In this document: one piece after another, positions 33,575 through 42,643 of the stretch | How positions within the stretch are numbered: position 1 is the first letter of the stretch | How the letters are laid out: each line of letters starts with the position of its first letter | Assembly: GCA_016839055.1 (NCBI GenBank) | Contig: JAEKNX010000006.1 | Span: 186,001-250,000, forward strand | Direction: 5' to 3' | Length of the DNA stretch: 64,000 nt | Source of the DNA: Spirochaetales bacterium | Lineage (GTDB): Bacteria > Spirochaetota > Spirochaetia > UBA9216 | Notes under the pieces: model-generated | What the model was told of the DNA's origin: nothing | Databases searched by the model: none | The model's input: only the letters and a program-made list of their open reading frames with translations | Translations under genes and position numbers: made by a program

Positions 33575-35263
33575 TTATCCTATTGCTATATCTCCCTGCG
33601 GGTACTGAACACTGGACTTTTCACTTTTCACCGACAGGGTCGAAAGTATTGTAAGCGGACCGAGACGTCCGTTGAACATGAGAAAGATTATAACCAGTTT
33701 TCCGATATTATTCAGTCTAGGCGTGAGGCCTGTAGAAAGGCCCACGGTCCCGAAGGCGGAGACGGTCTCAAAGATGATATCTCGCAGCTCAGCCTGCTGG
33801 GTAAAGGCGAGTAAGGCAGCGGACAGGAAGATTACCATTATACCGTACTGGCTTATTATAAATGCCTTAAGGATCCTTGTTTTTGACAACTGGTATCGGT
33901 ATATAGTGACCTTCGGAGATCCGGTGATGATGCTCCTGATGTAGGCCGCGATAACCGCCGCTGTGTTAATCTTGATACCTCCGGCGGTGCTGCCCGAGGC
34001 GGCTCCGATAAACATAAACAGACACATAATCAGGATTGTTCCTGTTCCGAGAGAGGCGAAGGACACCGAATTGAAACCGGCCGTTCGGAGGGTTACCGAC
34101 TGGAAAAAGGCAGCGAGGTACTGGCTGCCGGTCCGGTAGCCGACGAGGACTCCTCTGTGTTCGGCCGCGTAGAAAAAATACATACCGGAAAGAAGAAGAA
34201 TGCCTGTCCAGCTCAGAACCACCTTCGAGTTCAGGCTGAGCTTACGGGAGCCCCTCTTCAGCGCAATATCGCGAAGGTTGAAAATGACTGTAAAACTTAG
34301 TCCTCCGGCAATTATCAGGATGCTGATGGTGAAAATAATAATCGGGTTTCCGGTAAAACTCTCGAGGCTGTTTGAAAATAATGAGAAGCCTGCGTTGCAA
34401 AAGGCCGAGATGGAATGAAATACTGAACTGAAAACAGTCGCGGTGGAAAAACCGGTTTTCATGCTGAAGGCTGCAGTAAGAACAAGAGCGCCGACGGCCT
34501 CTATAGAGAAGGTTAGATAGACTATTGATTTAACAGTCCTGGTTATTCCCGAAATATCATCATCGTTGATGGCGTAGGACAGCCTCTTTTTTTCCGTGTA
34601 GCCCATTTTTCGGCCTCGGAGGAACAGGGAGATGTAGGAGATGATCATTATCCCCAGTCCCCCTATCTGAATAAGTATGAGGATTATGATTTTACCGAAT
34701 AAGCTGAAGGCTGTTGCTGTATCCACTATGATGAGGCCTGTAACGCAGACAGCCGATGTTGCTGTAAACCAGGCGTCTATAAAAGGCATGCTCTGTCCGT
34801 CTGAGGATGCGAAGGGCAGCATGAGGAGCATCGTCCCTAGGGTGATTATTATCTGAAAGCTGGCAAGAATTGAGAAGGCCGGCCTGTCGGAGATTCTCGT
34901 CAGTATGATTTCTACCGACCTGATTCCTTCTACAAGGCGATAGAGCAGAAAGATATTTCTGGTTACGTGAATTGTAGTGTCGAGGTAATGGGGCGCTGAT
35001 GCTCCGGCCGTTGTTGCCTGAAAAATAAGGGCCGAGGCAAAAAGGGCGGTAAATATTATGGCGGCCATGTTCTTAATTAGATACTGTTTCCTGTATTCGG
35101 CCGTCTGAAAGCCAGCGACAATCTCCAAGGCCATTAGGGCGGCAACTATAAGTTCCAGCCGTTCTGTTGCCGCGGCTGCCGGGCGGCCTGTGACCTGAGC
35201 CAGAATCAATGCGGCCAGGCTGAGAGTCAGGGTAGTGAATAAAAGCAGACGTCTTTTTTTCAT
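33575..35263 (-). CDS. ktrB: KtrB/TrkH-type potassium transporter
   Basis: 562 residues from ATG 35263. An open frame up to 35350 would overlap the divergent IMPACT gene, so the shorter start is preferred. The four selectivity-filter P-loop repeats are visible around TATSAVCVTGLIIVDT, SAFCNAGFSLFSNS, TLRTAGFNSVSF and SAFGTVGLSTGL. About 120 extra hydrophobic residues precede the first repeat, a voltage-sensor-like extension (three to four helices) not found in Bacillus KtrB. It imports K+ with the KtrA-like subunit. Confidence 0.92.
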   Translation of the reverse strand: MKKRRLLLFTTLTLSLAALILAQVTGRPAAAATERLELIVAALMALEIVAGFQTAEYRKQYLIKNMAAIIFTALFASALIFQATTAGASAPHYLDTTIHVTRNIFLLYRLVEGIRSVEIILTRISDRPAFSILASFQIIITLGTMLLMLPFASSDGQSMPFIDAWFTATSAVCVTGLIIVDTATAFSLFGKIIILILIQIGGLGIMIISYISLFLRGRKMGYTEKKRLSYAINDDDISGITRTVKSIVYLTFSIEAVGALVLTAAFSMKTGFSTATVFSSVFHSISAFCNAGFSLFSNSLESFTGNPIIIFTISILIIAGGLSFTVIFNLRDIALKRGSRKLSLNSKVVLSWTGILLLSGMYFFYAAEHRGVLVGYRTGSQYLAAFFQSVTLRTAGFNSVSFASLGTGTILIMCLFMFIGAASGSTAGGIKINTAAVIAAYIRSIITGSPKVTIYRYQLSKTRILKAFIISQYGIMVIFLSAALLAFTQQAELRDIIFETVSAFGTVGLSTGLTPRLNNIGKLVIIFLMFNGRLGPLTILSTLSVKSEKSSVQYPQGDIAIG

Positions 35264-35348
35264 GGGTGTTTTACAATAGCCTAAATAGCTTTCGGCCGCA
35301 ATACGGCCATGGGTTTTCACGGTGGCGGCCATGGGGTAGAATGCAAGC

Positions 35349-35969
35349 ATGCTGATACCCGAAGGCGGTTCGTGCTTCGAACTTGAAATTAAAAAATCCC
35401 GTTTTATTTCTGAGGTAACTCCCGCCGGGAGTCCTGCTGAGGCGCGTGAAATTTTAAAGAGTAAGAGGCGTGAGCATCCGGACGCGGCTCACGTTGTTCA
35501 CGCCTTCATTACTGGAGCAGAGAGGCAGCATATGGGAATGAGTGATGACGGTGAGCCTTCGGGAACTTCGGGTAAGCCTGCTTTAGAGGTCCTGAAGGGC
35601 CGGGGCGTCACAAACCTGATGCTCACTATTGTCCGCTACTTCGGCGGGACAAAGCTAGGCACAGGCGGACTCGTTAGGGCTTATTCCGAAGCCGCCAGGG
35701 GTGCTCTTGACCGACTGAAGACGGTGCCGCTTGTCACGTATACTTCCTTCCGGATAAAGGCCGATTATAGTTTCTACCAGCCCTTATCGGCGACAGCCGG
35801 CATTCATGAATGCAGGATAGAGACCGAATCTTTCGGAACCGCGGTGGAGATTGAGGGGCTTGTGCCGGAAGAGAAGGCTGATGCCTTCAAGGCCGCCGTT
35901 ACAAGTCTGAGCTCAGGAAGGGCGGAAATCAACGTCGGCTCAGAGAATCAGACGGTGATTCTGGAATAA
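35349..35969 (+). CDS. IMPACT/YigZ family protein
   Basis: 206 residues. N-terminal domain: KKSRFISEVTPAGSPAEA, then DAAHVVHAFI, then the family signature SDDGEPSGTSGKPALEVL and LTIVRYFGGTKLGTGGLVRAYSEAA. The C-terminal half is the EF-G-like DUF1949 domain (FRIKADYSFYQPLSATAG). Function in bacteria is not settled; translation-related roles are proposed. Its 3' end overlaps folA by 22 bp convergently. Confidence 0.92.
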   Translation: MLIPEGGSCFELEIKKSRFISEVTPAGSPAEAREILKSKRREHPDAAHVVHAFITGAERQHMGMSDDGEPSGTSGKPALEVLKGRGVTNLMLTIVRYFGGTKLGTGGLVRAYSEAARGALDRLKTVPLVTYTSFRIKADYSFYQPLSATAGIHECRIETESFGTAVEIEGLVPEEKADAFKAAVTSLSSGRAEINVGSENQTVILE

Positions 35970-36448
35970 ATTTCAAGGGTGAAATCAGTAAAATCCTCTT
36001 TGTTTTCGAGTCTCCAATCGGCCTCGGAAAATTCGGGGAAGAAGGTGTCGCCGTCGAAGCTTCCCGGAACTCTTGAGAGATAGAGTTTTTCGGCGCCGGC
36101 TATAGCCTGCGCGTATATGCTCGCGCCGCCGGCGATGAGGACTTCCCGTGCTTCTTTGCCGCCGGAAATCTCAGCGGCTGTTTTCAGGGCAGCCTCTAGG
36201 GAGCAGCATACACTGATTCCGGCGGCAGTGAGCTTTTTTTTCACATCCTCCGAACCGGAGAGGACTATCGTCGTTCTTCCCGGAAGCGGCCTTCCTATTG
36301 ATTCAAATGTCTTTCTTCCCATGATAAGGATCTTGCCGAGGGTGAGTTTTTTAAAAAGTTTCAGATCTTCAGAGATGTGCCAGGGAATTTCATTATTCCT
36401 GCCAATGACAAAATTATCTGATATTGCTGCTATAATACTGTATTTCAT
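35948..36448 (-). CDS. folA: Dihydrofolate reductase
   Basis: 166 residues from ATG 36448, chosen because GAGGACAACA sits just upstream; ATG 36460 would add four residues. It reduces dihydrofolate with NADPH. Landmarks: SIIAAISDNFVIGRNNEIPWHISEDLKLFKKLT (active-site Trp and acidic residue), ILIMGRKTFESIGRPLPGR, and EVLIAGGASIYAQAI. ThyA, which generates dihydrofolate, is encoded two genes upstream in the same direction, with the diguanylate cyclase between them. Confidence 0.96.
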   Translation of the reverse strand: MKYSIIAAISDNFVIGRNNEIPWHISEDLKLFKKLTLGKILIMGRKTFESIGRPLPGRTTIVLSGSEDVKKKLTAAGISVCCSLEAALKTAAEISGGKEAREVLIAGGASIYAQAIAGAEKLYLSRVPGSFDGDTFFPEFSEADWRLENKEDFTDFTLEIYSRITV

Positions 36449-36456
36449 TGTTGTCC

Positions 36457-37707
36457 TCATTCCGCTGAAAAAATGCTAATCTTGTTTCTTCCGCCTTCTT
36501 TCGCCGCATAAAGGGCTTTATCCGCATCGCGCGTAAGCATGGATGAGTTGTCAAGTTCCTTTCGGTATTGAGCCAGTCCGAAGCTGGCTGTGAATTGCGG
36601 TATTTCATCGGTCTTTGATTCCGACTCTATTCTGCTTCTTATTCGTTCTGCGACAATTAATGCCTGTTCAATGTTTGTCTGCGGAAGGATGACTCCGAAT
36701 TCCTCGCCGCCGAGGCGCCCTGCGAAATCTGTTTCACGAAGACTGCTGCTTAAGATCTCAGCAAATTTCATGAGGGCCTTGTCTCCGACATCATGTCCGT
36801 AGTCATCGTTGACCTTTTTGAAATGATCTATATCGATCATGATGAAGGACAGCTTGCCGTCATAACGTTTTTCTCTTGTCATCTCCCGATCAAGGGTTTC
36901 CATGAATTTTCTCCGATTAAAAAGACCGGTCAGCGGATCGGTGAATGCCAGAATATTGAGTTTTTCCTTTGCGGATTTAAGCTGTAGATGGGTATTAACC
37001 CTGGCTATAAGCTCGGGACTATTGAAGGGCTTTACCACATAGTCAATTCCGCCGTAGATGAAGCTCTCAATAATAGTTTTTTCATCTTTCTTGGCGCTTA
37101 GAAAAATAACCGGAATATCTATAAATTCTTTATGACTTTGAATCTGCGCGCAGGTATCAAAGCCTGAGAGTCCCGGCATGACAATGTCAAGGAGAATGAG
37201 ATCCGGCAAATAATTTGTCATTACTTCGAGCGCTTCATCACCACTCATTGCCGATATGGTTCTGAATCCTGATTTCGACAGAATTTTTTCCAGAAAGACG
37301 ACATTTTCTATCATGTCGTCAACTATGAGTATCAGAGGTTCCCTCTCGTTTTTCAGATTGGTCTTTGATTTCAGTTCGCTTCCCGGAGGGCTGGGAGTAA
37401 ATGGAGATCTCCTGACAGCGGTATTGGTCTTGCTCAGTCTCTGTGCCAGTTCGTCGAGGATTGTAAGCAGGGATTCTCCTCCCGACTTTATCGCGGCCAG
37501 GAATTTAATTTTCTCATTATCCTTTTCAGTTTGAAGCAGCAGATCCGAAAAACCGAGTATCGCGTTAAGCGGAGATCTTAAATCATGGTTAACCTGTGTT
37601 TTTATCGTTTCTAATGTAGTCCTTACCCTTATGAAATTCCTTAAGTGAATAGATAATAGAACAAGAAGAATTACTGATATTATCAGGTGGATGACTGCAA
37701 GTATCAT
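36457..37707 (-). CDS. HisKA-REC-GGDEF diguanylate cyclase
   Basis: 416 residues. An N-terminal membrane helix (MILAVIHLIISVILLVLLSIH) precedes a dimerisation/phospho-acceptor segment with an H-box (VNHDLRSPLNAILGFSDLLL) but no ATPase domain. A receiver follows at about 125-240 (LILIVDDMIENVVFLEKIL, LPDLILLDIVMPGL, VVKPFNSPE), then a GGDEF domain (about 250-412) with LTGLFNRRKF, IDIDHFKKVNDDYGHDVGD and the active loop GGEEF. It should make c-di-GMP under receiver control. It overlaps thyA by 4 bp and folA starts 8 bp past its stop. Confidence 0.92.
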   Translation of the reverse strand: MILAVIHLIISVILLVLLSIHLRNFIRVRTTLETIKTQVNHDLRSPLNAILGFSDLLLQTEKDNEKIKFLAAIKSGGESLLTILDELAQRLSKTNTAVRRSPFTPSPPGSELKSKTNLKNEREPLILIVDDMIENVVFLEKILSKSGFRTISAMSGDEALEVMTNYLPDLILLDIVMPGLSGFDTCAQIQSHKEFIDIPVIFLSAKKDEKTIIESFIYGGIDYVVKPFNSPELIARVNTHLQLKSAKEKLNILAFTDPLTGLFNRRKFMETLDREMTREKRYDGKLSFIMIDIDHFKKVNDDYGHDVGDKALMKFAEILSSSLRETDFAGRLGGEEFGVILPQTNIEQALIVAERIRSRIESESKTDEIPQFTASFGLAQYRKELDNSSMLTRDADKALYAAKEGGRNKISIFSAE

Positions 37708-38567
37708 ACGGCTACCGGAAACTTTATGAATGGCTGCGGATCGTAACCTTCGAGTTTTACATCGTCGAAACTCATGTTAAGAAGGGGTTTGTCGGCTATC
37801 AGCAGAGTGGGCCTGTCTCCTGGTTTTCGTTTCAGCTGCTCCTTGAGCCCCTCGATATGATCTGTATAGATATGCGCGTCTATCATGGTATGGGCAAACT
37901 CTCCTGCCTCAAAGCCCGTCTCCTTCGCAAGAAGCATGGTTAGCAGGCTGTAGCAGGCAATATTAAAGGGTACGCCAAGGGCAATGTCGGCGGAACGCTG
38001 GGTTAGATGACAATTTAGTTTGTTGCCGGTCACATTGAAACAGAAGGTGTAATGACAGGGCGGAAGCTTGCTCTCGGCCGCGTTTCCGGGGTGCCAGGCG
38101 GATACAATCATCCGTCTCAGATTGGGAGTTTCCGGATTGATCCTGATTTCTTTAAGGGTATCGATTATGTAACTTATCTGATCGAAGACGAGGCCGCCTG
38201 TGCTCTCGTCTCGGCTGATCCATTTTGTTCCCCAGTTTTCACCGGGCAGCCCGCTCTCTGGAACCGGAAACCTCCGCCAGAAACGGCCGTATGCCGTCTC
38301 GAGCCGGCCCTCCTTATCCGCCCAGGCGTCCCAAATTTTGGTCTTTTCGCTGAGGGTTTTAACATGTTCTTCGCCGGAAAGGTACCAGATCAGCTCATGG
38401 AGCATCGAATTGAAGATGATCTTCTTGGTTGTAAGCAGGGGGTAGCCCTCCTGCAGGTTGATTCGGTAAAAATACGCGAAACAGCTCAGGGTGTCGGTTC
38501 CCGTGCGGTTTTTCTTCAATTCTCCGTTTTTTAAGACGTAATCAACGAGTTCTAAATATTCTTTCAA
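37704..38567 (-). CDS. thyA: Thymidylate synthase
   Basis: 287 residues from a TTG at 38567. This start has GGGAGGA upstream and gives KEYLELVDYVLKNG, aligned with the usual ThyA N-terminus; a TTG at 38612 would add 15 residues. It methylates dUMP with methylenetetrahydrofolate. Motifs: NRTGTDTLS, LLTTKKIIFNSMLHELIWYLSG, the catalytic Cys in KLPPCHYTFCFNV, TQRSADIALGVPFNIACYSLL and HIYTDHIEGLKEQL. It forms a folate/dTMP operon with folA. Confidence 0.95.
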   Translation of the reverse strand: MKEYLELVDYVLKNGELKKNRTGTDTLSCFAYFYRINLQEGYPLLTTKKIIFNSMLHELIWYLSGEEHVKTLSEKTKIWDAWADKEGRLETAYGRFWRRFPVPESGLPGENWGTKWISRDESTGGLVFDQISYIIDTLKEIRINPETPNLRRMIVSAWHPGNAAESKLPPCHYTFCFNVTGNKLNCHLTQRSADIALGVPFNIACYSLLTMLLAKETGFEAGEFAHTMIDAHIYTDHIEGLKEQLKRKPGDRPTLLIADKPLLNMSFDDVKLEGYDPQPFIKFPVAV

Positions 38568-38695
38568 CTTTTTTAATCCTCCCGGCTGTTTGAGGGAATT
38601 TCTGTAGTCCAAAATTATTGGGATATATGAAATTCCAACAAGATAATACTATATAAATACTGTAACATATAAATCTGCGTTAGAAAACATCAGGG

Positions 38696-40618
38696 CTATC
38701 GGTTTAGAATTTTTTCGGTATCTATGAGCCGCACGGAATACAACGGTTTGCCCTGATAGACAGGATCGGAGCGGTAAATCGGAATGTCTTCCGCCTCAAT
38801 CTTGTAGTAAAAGCTGTCGGGGCTGTTTAGAAGGAAGTCAAGCAGAGAGATGATCATGAAGGTGTGCCTGACGAGGTTTTCGTTTGTAGTCGCGATGTGT
38901 TCCGCTAATAGAACTTTCCGGAGCCTGCGGCTGGTAGTGTTTTCGATCTCAAAGCTGAAAGGCTCGGAATAGTTACCGATTATGCTCTTCCGGTCCTCGC
39001 TCGCATCGAAGTCTACAAGCAGATTTTGCAGCAGCCTAAAGAGGTTCCGTACTGAATGATGGAACTTCCTTGCTGTGGGAGGAATTGACTGTGAGCGATA
39101 CAGGGTTTTGAATTTCAGATAAGGCAATATGAATCTGCGTTTATACCAGTATGTATCAACCAGCAGCTTCTGTCCGAATCTCCCTGCGGAGAACTCTACT
39201 CCCTTATCAACGTTTCTGCAGTATTCAATCAACATCTTGTTGTAGTTATTCTGAATCATTTCATCGATGAACAGATGCCACTTGCCGGTCTCTTCTTCAA
39301 TTTCCTCATTCTGGGCTGAGCCTATACTGAGGTTGCGAAATCCGTACAGCAGTTCCTGAATTACCGCTGCGAGGATTACTACCTGTTGCAGCGGATCTTC
39401 CGCGGCTATAAGCTCTGTTCCTTTTGGAAAGTTGAATACCGGATGAAAATATGGATAGAGATCGGGTAGGTTCTGGTAATTCTTCCATCCGGACTCGGGA
39501 AAAAGCTGTTCAAGGAAGGCGGGAGCCCCGCTGATCTCGGATTCATCTCTCTGCTTATAGGGTTTTCTGAGGCTGTCCTCAATTTTCTTTTTTTCATCAT
39601 CAAGTGCTTTTTTCAGGTGGGATAGAGAATACTGGTTTTTGAGAGCCGCCTCGATGGGATCCGGAGTTATGAGAGAATCCTCTTTTTTAATCTGAAGAAG
39701 GCTGAGGATTGTGTTCCACCGATATTTAATGAAGTCATTGTAGTAATAAAACCGGCTTCCCGATAATTTCAGCAGCAGCGGATAGCAGGTGTAGGCAACG
39801 TCTTTGAAAACAATTCGGATTTTTTCTCGCGCTGTGGTATATCCTTCCTCTATGAGGGTAAGTTTGTCAGCCTCTTCCGCGTGAAGAAGAATCAGGATCT
39901 TATAGAGTCTGTCCAGTGCGCCGAAGATGTGATTAAGTTCGACCCCGTTCAGCGTCATGATGGGACGGTAGATGTAGCGGCAGAGGTTTTCGCATTTCTG
40001 AACCTCGATGTTTCTCGGAGATTTTTGAAGAAGAACGAGATTCTGGTTCATCTCTTTCAGATCCCAGCTGATCAGCTGGCGGATTATGTCCCGATAGAAT
40101 GGATTTACATATTGGCGGAAGACAAGCGGATCGAGTTGTTTAAGAAGCTGTTTCAGGGAGCTGACCAGGGCTTCAATGTGAGAATAATAGTAATTGTCTC
40201 CAAGGGCGATAAACTCAGGGTTAATCCTGTCCTTTGGTTTAACTATAAAACTCAGGTAGGACGAGAGAACCGCGGATTTTGTCTTGATCTTGTGTTCGGG
40301 CTTCGATGCTAAAAGATCTATTTTAATTCTGTCTATATATCTGATTTTTGGGTTATAGGCTTTTTTCTGTTTATAGTGACCTGAGTATACCGTACTGCCG
40401 GTTTTTTTACCGCCTGTTGTCCGGGGGTGAGGGCTGTAGGATGAGCTCTTAAGTTCCTTGTATTTTGAGGTTAGCTGTTCATCTGATTTCTCGGTACCAA
40501 TATCTCCGCCGAGGAGGGAGGCCATTCGTTTGGCTTCCTCCCTGGAAAGATTGCCGAGGTTGCTTCTGGTTCGGTCAAGATCTCCAGGATTATATTTCTC
40601 AGGAGGTCGTTTCCCCAT
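38696..40618 (-). CDS. Large hypothetical cytoplasmic protein
   Basis: 640 residues with no signal peptide or membrane helix. The first ~95 residues are polar and probably disordered (PGDLDRTRSNLGNLSREEAKRM); the remainder is mostly alpha-helical with many Tyr, Lys and Leu. No nucleotide-binding or catalytic motif is apparent. It resembles the long conserved hypothetical proteins common in spirochaete genomes, but I cannot name a family. It lies 55 bp downstream of trxB in the same direction. Confidence 0.65.
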   Translation of the reverse strand: MGKRPPEKYNPGDLDRTRSNLGNLSREEAKRMASLLGGDIGTEKSDEQLTSKYKELKSSSYSPHPRTTGGKKTGSTVYSGHYKQKKAYNPKIRYIDRIKIDLLASKPEHKIKTKSAVLSSYLSFIVKPKDRINPEFIALGDNYYYSHIEALVSSLKQLLKQLDPLVFRQYVNPFYRDIIRQLISWDLKEMNQNLVLLQKSPRNIEVQKCENLCRYIYRPIMTLNGVELNHIFGALDRLYKILILLHAEEADKLTLIEEGYTTAREKIRIVFKDVAYTCYPLLLKLSGSRFYYYNDFIKYRWNTILSLLQIKKEDSLITPDPIEAALKNQYSLSHLKKALDDEKKKIEDSLRKPYKQRDESEISGAPAFLEQLFPESGWKNYQNLPDLYPYFHPVFNFPKGTELIAAEDPLQQVVILAAVIQELLYGFRNLSIGSAQNEEIEEETGKWHLFIDEMIQNNYNKMLIEYCRNVDKGVEFSAGRFGQKLLVDTYWYKRRFILPYLKFKTLYRSQSIPPTARKFHHSVRNLFRLLQNLLVDFDASEDRKSIIGNYSEPFSFEIENTTSRRLRKVLLAEHIATTNENLVRHTFMIISLLDFLLNSPDSFYYKIEAEDIPIYRSDPVYQGKPLYSVRLIDTEKILNR

Positions 40619-40673
40619 AAAATAATACTCCCCAGTTTCTTTATCGGCGGTACCTAATCTTAACTTTAACCTT

Positions 40674-41615
40674 TTATAAAGGATTTATAATCATATATTT
40701 CTCAGCTTCAAGGGCTGCCATGCATCCTGACCCAGCTGATGTTATTGCCTGGCGGAATTTTTTATCCTGAACATCGCCCGCGGCGAAGACTCCGGCAACG
40801 GAAGTAACTGTGGATCCGGCTTGAGTTATAATATAGCCTTCTCCGTCGGTTTTAATCTGTCCGCCGAGGAATTCCGTATTTGGATTATGCCCAATAGCGT
40901 AAAAAAGTCCTTTTGCTTCATGATCTCGCAGCGCGCCCGTTTTCACGTCTTTTAAAATTACATGGGTGAGGGCCTTGTCGCCTTTTACGTCAACGAGAAC
41001 TGTATTCCATAGTACTTCAATCTTTGGATTTTCGAGAACCCGCTGCTGCATTGCCTTGCTGGCGCGAAGCTCGTCCCTTCGGTGTACTATGCTGACCATG
41101 CTGCCGAATTTTGACAGATGCATTGCTTCTTCCATTGCAGTGTCTCCACCGCCGATTACAATCAGGGGCTGGTTTCTGAACACCGGTAGGGCTCCGTCGC
41201 AGACGGCGCAGGCCGAGATTCCTTTCTGCCAGAAGTCGTCTTCATGCGGCACCCTCATTCTCTTTGCAATGGCGCCGGTAGCAATAATGAGGATTTCCGC
41301 CTGTTGTTCGGCGTCCGCGGTTCTGACTATAAAGGGCCTTTTAGAAAGATCGACCGATTCAATTGTCTCAGTTAATATCTCGACTCCCGAATTAATCGAC
41401 TGGGCCCTCATCATCATCATCAGTTCGGAGCCGCCGATGCCGTCCGGAAAACCGGGAAAGTTCTCTACTGAGCCTGTGGTCGTCAGCTGGCCTCCGGGAG
41501 CGACTCCTCCGGCCATCCATCCTTCATATAAAAGAGGCTTGAGGTTCGCCCGTGCGGCGTAAATTCCCGCTGTATGGCCCGCTGGTCCTGCTCCGATTAT
41601 TATTACCTTTTTCAT
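40674..41615 (-). CDS. trxB: Thioredoxin reductase
   Basis: 313 residues, the normal length for the low-molecular-weight FAD enzyme. It transfers electrons from NADPH to thioredoxin. Motifs: VIIGAGPAGHTAGIYAARA (FAD), the redox-active ISACAVCDGALP, IVIGGGDTAMEEAMHLSK (NADPH) and the late GVFAAGDVQDKKFRQAITSAGSGC. RBS CAGGAG lies beside the terminal hairpin of family 2 copy B. A second, fused thioredoxin reductase is encoded near 62 kb. Confidence 0.96.
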   Translation of the reverse strand: MKKVIIIGAGPAGHTAGIYAARANLKPLLYEGWMAGGVAPGGQLTTTGSVENFPGFPDGIGGSELMMMMRAQSINSGVEILTETIESVDLSKRPFIVRTADAEQQAEILIIATGAIAKRMRVPHEDDFWQKGISACAVCDGALPVFRNQPLIVIGGGDTAMEEAMHLSKFGSMVSIVHRRDELRASKAMQQRVLENPKIEVLWNTVLVDVKGDKALTHVILKDVKTGALRDHEAKGLFYAIGHNPNTEFLGGQIKTDGEGYIITQAGSTVTSVAGVFAAGDVQDKKFRQAITSAGSGCMAALEAEKYMIINPL

Positions 41616-41632
41616 TATTCGCTTTCTCCTGA

Positions 41633-41779
41633 GGCTCTGTAAAAAATCGGTTATTTTTTACAGAGCCTTTGAAGTGTTTTTGACAATAAGAGCTATACTA
41701 CTATAGCATAACAAGTTGTCAAAAAACTTCATTGAAATCTAAAGTAGGAATTTCAAAAATCCCTGATTTTTGAAATTCC
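41633..41779 (-). repeat. Family 2 intergenic repeat, copy B
   Basis: Read on the minus strand this copy holds three perfect hairpins: 15-bp arms GGAATTTCAAAAATC (41765-41779 with 41747-41761), 10-bp arms TTTTTGACAA/TTGTCAAAAA (41716-41725 with 41677-41686), and 14-bp arms GGCTCTGTAAAAAA closing on TAACCG (41633-41667). The second hairpin contains CTTGTTATGCT and the third the AAATAACCGATTTTT block, both shared with copy A at 6303-6470. It ends a few bases from the trxB ribosome site. Confidence 0.65.
41695..41722 (-). promoter_or_regulatory. Promoter-like core of copy B, upstream of trxB
   Basis: On the minus strand: TTGACA (41722-41717), a 16-bp spacer and TAGTAT (41700-41695). The TTGACA lies in one arm of the second hairpin. 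Copy A has TTAACA-N16-TATTTT at the equivalent place. Confidence 0.45.
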
Positions 41780-42054
41780 CTCTTCTGTCTTGAATTAATT
41801 TATCACAAAACTTATTAAATAAGAAGAAAAATTGATTTTTTTAATGTAGAGGTTTTTTCAACACAATCTAATATACTAACAAATGACACACATATGAAAT
41901 ATAATATATTGTTATTTTTAGTTTTTTTTGCGGTCGCTTGTTGACTCTGTCTCGAATTCAAAAAAATTAAAAAATCTGTTACCTATTAACCTCTATGTCG
42001 TAGTATAGATTGATGAACAGAAATTAGATGGCGGAAAGCGCCGTCAAAGGAAGC
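41780..42054. other. AT-rich intergenic region before ECF sigma gene
   Basis: About 275 bp of very AT-rich sequence between the trxB leader and the ECF sigma gene. A TTGACT lies near 41943 but no convincing -10 element is spaced correctly. No ORF, repeat or strong hairpin was found. Confidence 0.4.
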
Positions 42055-42633
42055 ATGAGAATGGAAAACGAGCCGGAAAAACTTGCGGCAGCCGCAAGGG
42101 CGGGTGATGCGCAGGCGTTCGGAAGCCTCTATGAACTTTATTTTGACCGAATCTACCGCTTTATCTATTACCGCTGCCTGCATAGGGAGACTGCCGAAGA
42201 TTTATGTTCCAAAACTTTTCTAAAGGCTCTCGGTGGTCTTACCGGTTTTGATTCTGAGAAGGGAAGCTTCGGAAGCTGGCTGTACCGGATAGCCTTAAAC
42301 AATCTGACCGACCATTTCAGAAAAAGCGGCCGCTTTGAAGTTGTCTCAGACGTATGGGAGCTGCCGTCGGAACAGGACCCGCTGTTTGATGCGCATAACC
42401 GGCTCTACTGGGAGAAGCTGAAACCGGTATTTGATGAGCTGGAACCCGCTAAAAAAGAGATAATCATTATGCGCGTCTGGGATGGACTGAGTTTCGGAGA
42501 AATCGCCGAGCTGACTGGAAGGTCCGAGGCCGCCTGTAAGATGACATTCAAGAGGACAATCGTAGCCTTACGGAAGTCGGTTCCTCTTTCCATGCTGATG
42601 TTGTTCATCGTTTTTAAACAATCGGTACTATAA
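42055..42633 (+). CDS. ECF sigma factor (sigma-70 family)
   Basis: 192 residues from ATG 42055, preceded by AAAGGAAGC; ATG 42028 and 42061 are alternatives. Region 2 covers about 20-85 (FGSLYELYFDRIYRFIYYRC, ETAEDLCSKTFLKAL, SFGSWLYRIALNNLTDHFRK) and region 4 about 125-180 (ELEPAKKEIIIMRVWDGLSFGEIAELTGRSEAACKMTFKRTIVALRK). The last ~14 residues are hydrophobic (LSMLMLFIVF), unusual for ECF factors and suggesting membrane contact. The VWA-protein gene starts 10 bp downstream and probably encodes its membrane regulator. Confidence 0.9.
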   Translation: MRMENEPEKLAAAARAGDAQAFGSLYELYFDRIYRFIYYRCLHRETAEDLCSKTFLKALGGLTGFDSEKGSFGSWLYRIALNNLTDHFRKSGRFEVVSDVWELPSEQDPLFDAHNRLYWEKLKPVFDELEPAKKEIIIMRVWDGLSFGEIAELTGRSEAACKMTFKRTIVALRKSVPLSMLMLFIVFKQSVL

Positions 42634-42643
42634 GGAGACGAAA

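Noticed and set aside
40966-41562. Plus-strand ORF of 198 codons opposite trxB
   Set aside because: Antisense to intact thioredoxin reductase motifs.
41780-42054. ECF-type autoregulated promoter before the ECF sigma gene
   Set aside because: No convincing GGAAC-N16-CGTC-like pair could be placed; a GTCGTA near 41998 alone is not enough.
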